DNA of 64,000 bases from an uncultured Aquimarina sp. GTDB lineage: Bacteria > Bacteroidota > Bacteroidia > Flavobacteriales > Flavobacteriaceae. The stretch is from the NCBI GenBank assembly GCA_947498785.1, contig CANMLS010000028.1, positions 1-64,000 on the forward strand. Reading direction: 5' to 3'. The notes under the pieces are model-generated. The model did not search any database. It was not told the DNA's origin and saw only the letters and a list, made by a program, of their open reading frames with translations. How positions within the stretch are numbered: position 1 is the stretch's first letter; each line of letters opens with the position of its first letter. A program made the translations under genes and the position numbers. Positions 63,703-64,000 of this stretch are shown here, piece by piece.

Positions 63703-64000
63703 ATGCTAAAAAATAAATCTGTCGAAGAATTCATTACCAAAAAACCAAACTGGAAAGAAGCTCTAGAAGTCTTAAGAGGTATCATGCTTTCTACAGAAAT
63801 GAAAGAAACTATAAAATGGGGAGCTCCTGTTTATACTATTAATAATAAAAATGTAATAGGTTTAGGGGCTTTTAAATCTTATGGAGGTATTTGGTTTTTT
63901 CAAGGGGTATTTCTTAAGGATACATCTAATGTGCTAGTAAATGCTCAAGAAGGAAAAACTAAAGGGTTAAGACAATGGAGGTTTAAAGGTGTTGATGGTA
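63703..64000 (+). CDS. DUF1801 / YdeI-like protein (5' part only)
   Basis: The gene runs off the window; 99 codons are visible. The sequence MLKNKSVEEFITKKPNWKEA continues with LRGIMLSTEMKETIKWGAPV and YGGIWFFQGVFLKD, the pattern of DUF1801/YdeI-type small proteins. ATG at 63703 fits the family start; an upstream ATG at 63683 is in another frame and stops at once. Function unknown, sometimes linked to iron or stress responses in annotations. Confidence 0.75.
   Translation, partial: MLKNKSVEEFITKKPNWKEALEVLRGIMLSTEMKETIKWGAPVYTINNKNVIGLGAFKSYGGIWFFQGVFLKDTSNVLVNAQEGKTKGLRQWRFKGVDG

Noticed and set aside
1-64000. CRISPR arrays, rRNA, tRNA, tmRNA, intact insertion sequences or prophage
   Set aside because: No regularly spaced repeats, no transposase or integrase ORF, and no RNA gene signature was seen on either strand.

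Overview
The window is about 64 kb of AT-rich chromosome from a marine-type member of the Flavobacteriaceae (Bacteroidota). I would place it near Aquimarina or a related genus, but that genus-level guess is inference. The phylum rests on several things seen directly: Por-type (T9SS) C-terminal sorting domains on two secreted proteins, a FecI/FecR/TonB-receptor locus with an STN domain, OmpA-type lipoproteins, DUF4834 and YfhO families, an RF2 gene with a programmed frameshift, and Bacteroidota-type promoters (TTG, 17-22 bp, TAnnTTTG). I see no rRNA, tRNA, CRISPR array, intact insertion sequence or prophage. The 63.7 kb end cuts a gene.

Layout. 0-6 kb: envelope genes (two OmpA-family proteins, a family 2 glycosyltransferase, a secreted HEIGH metalloprotease). 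6-16 kb: housekeeping (holA, LpxR-like, an SDR, an Lrp regulator divergent from a Cys/Met-type PLP lyase, fumC, arsC-like, prfB), with a 28-codon and a 58-codon gene absent from the ORF track. 16-24 kb: a large zinc metalloprotease, an orphan LanC-like cyclase, threonine aldolase, YegP-like, OmpA, thioredoxin and YbaB. 24-30 kb: oligopeptidase B, then a cysteine-synthase-like enzyme next to an alpha-oxoamine synthase, with a GNAT-fold protein convergent to them. This fits a capnine (sulfonolipid) pathway. 30-37.5 kb: an outer-membrane protein with a highly charged tail, then a four-gene surface-polysaccharide type operon (DUF4834, YfhO, glycosyltransferase, flippase).

37.5-49.3 kb is the most unusual part. 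It holds an Arg/Ser/Asn-rich secreted protein, a small beta-barrel protein, and an ECF sigma factor. Next come a 52-aa protein resembling only the N-terminus of an anti-sigma factor, the full FecR-type anti-sigma factor, and a TonB receptor. An 880-bp gap separates the receptor from a 1078-aa T9SS-exported propeller/lectin protein. The barrel gene and the sigma gene share a 33-bp upstream element (27 of 33 bases identical, same spacing), a candidate promoter for this sigma factor. At 48.7-49.25 kb lies a decayed chimera made from a peroxiredoxin-like gene and a relative of the secreted Arg/Ser-rich protein.

49.3-64 kb: uvrA, a second ECF sigma factor with a small follower gene, nth (without the usual iron-sulfur cysteines), bcp, an unrecognised conserved cytoplasmic protein, a PhnP-like MBL hydrolase, a T9SS protein that combines phytase-like esterase and GDPD domains, a GH31 alpha-glucosidase lipoprotein, and the 5' part of a DUF1801 gene.

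Many ORF-track starts are too far upstream. I corrected them where a signal peptide, family N-terminus or promoter decided the start. All family calls are by eye, without database searches.
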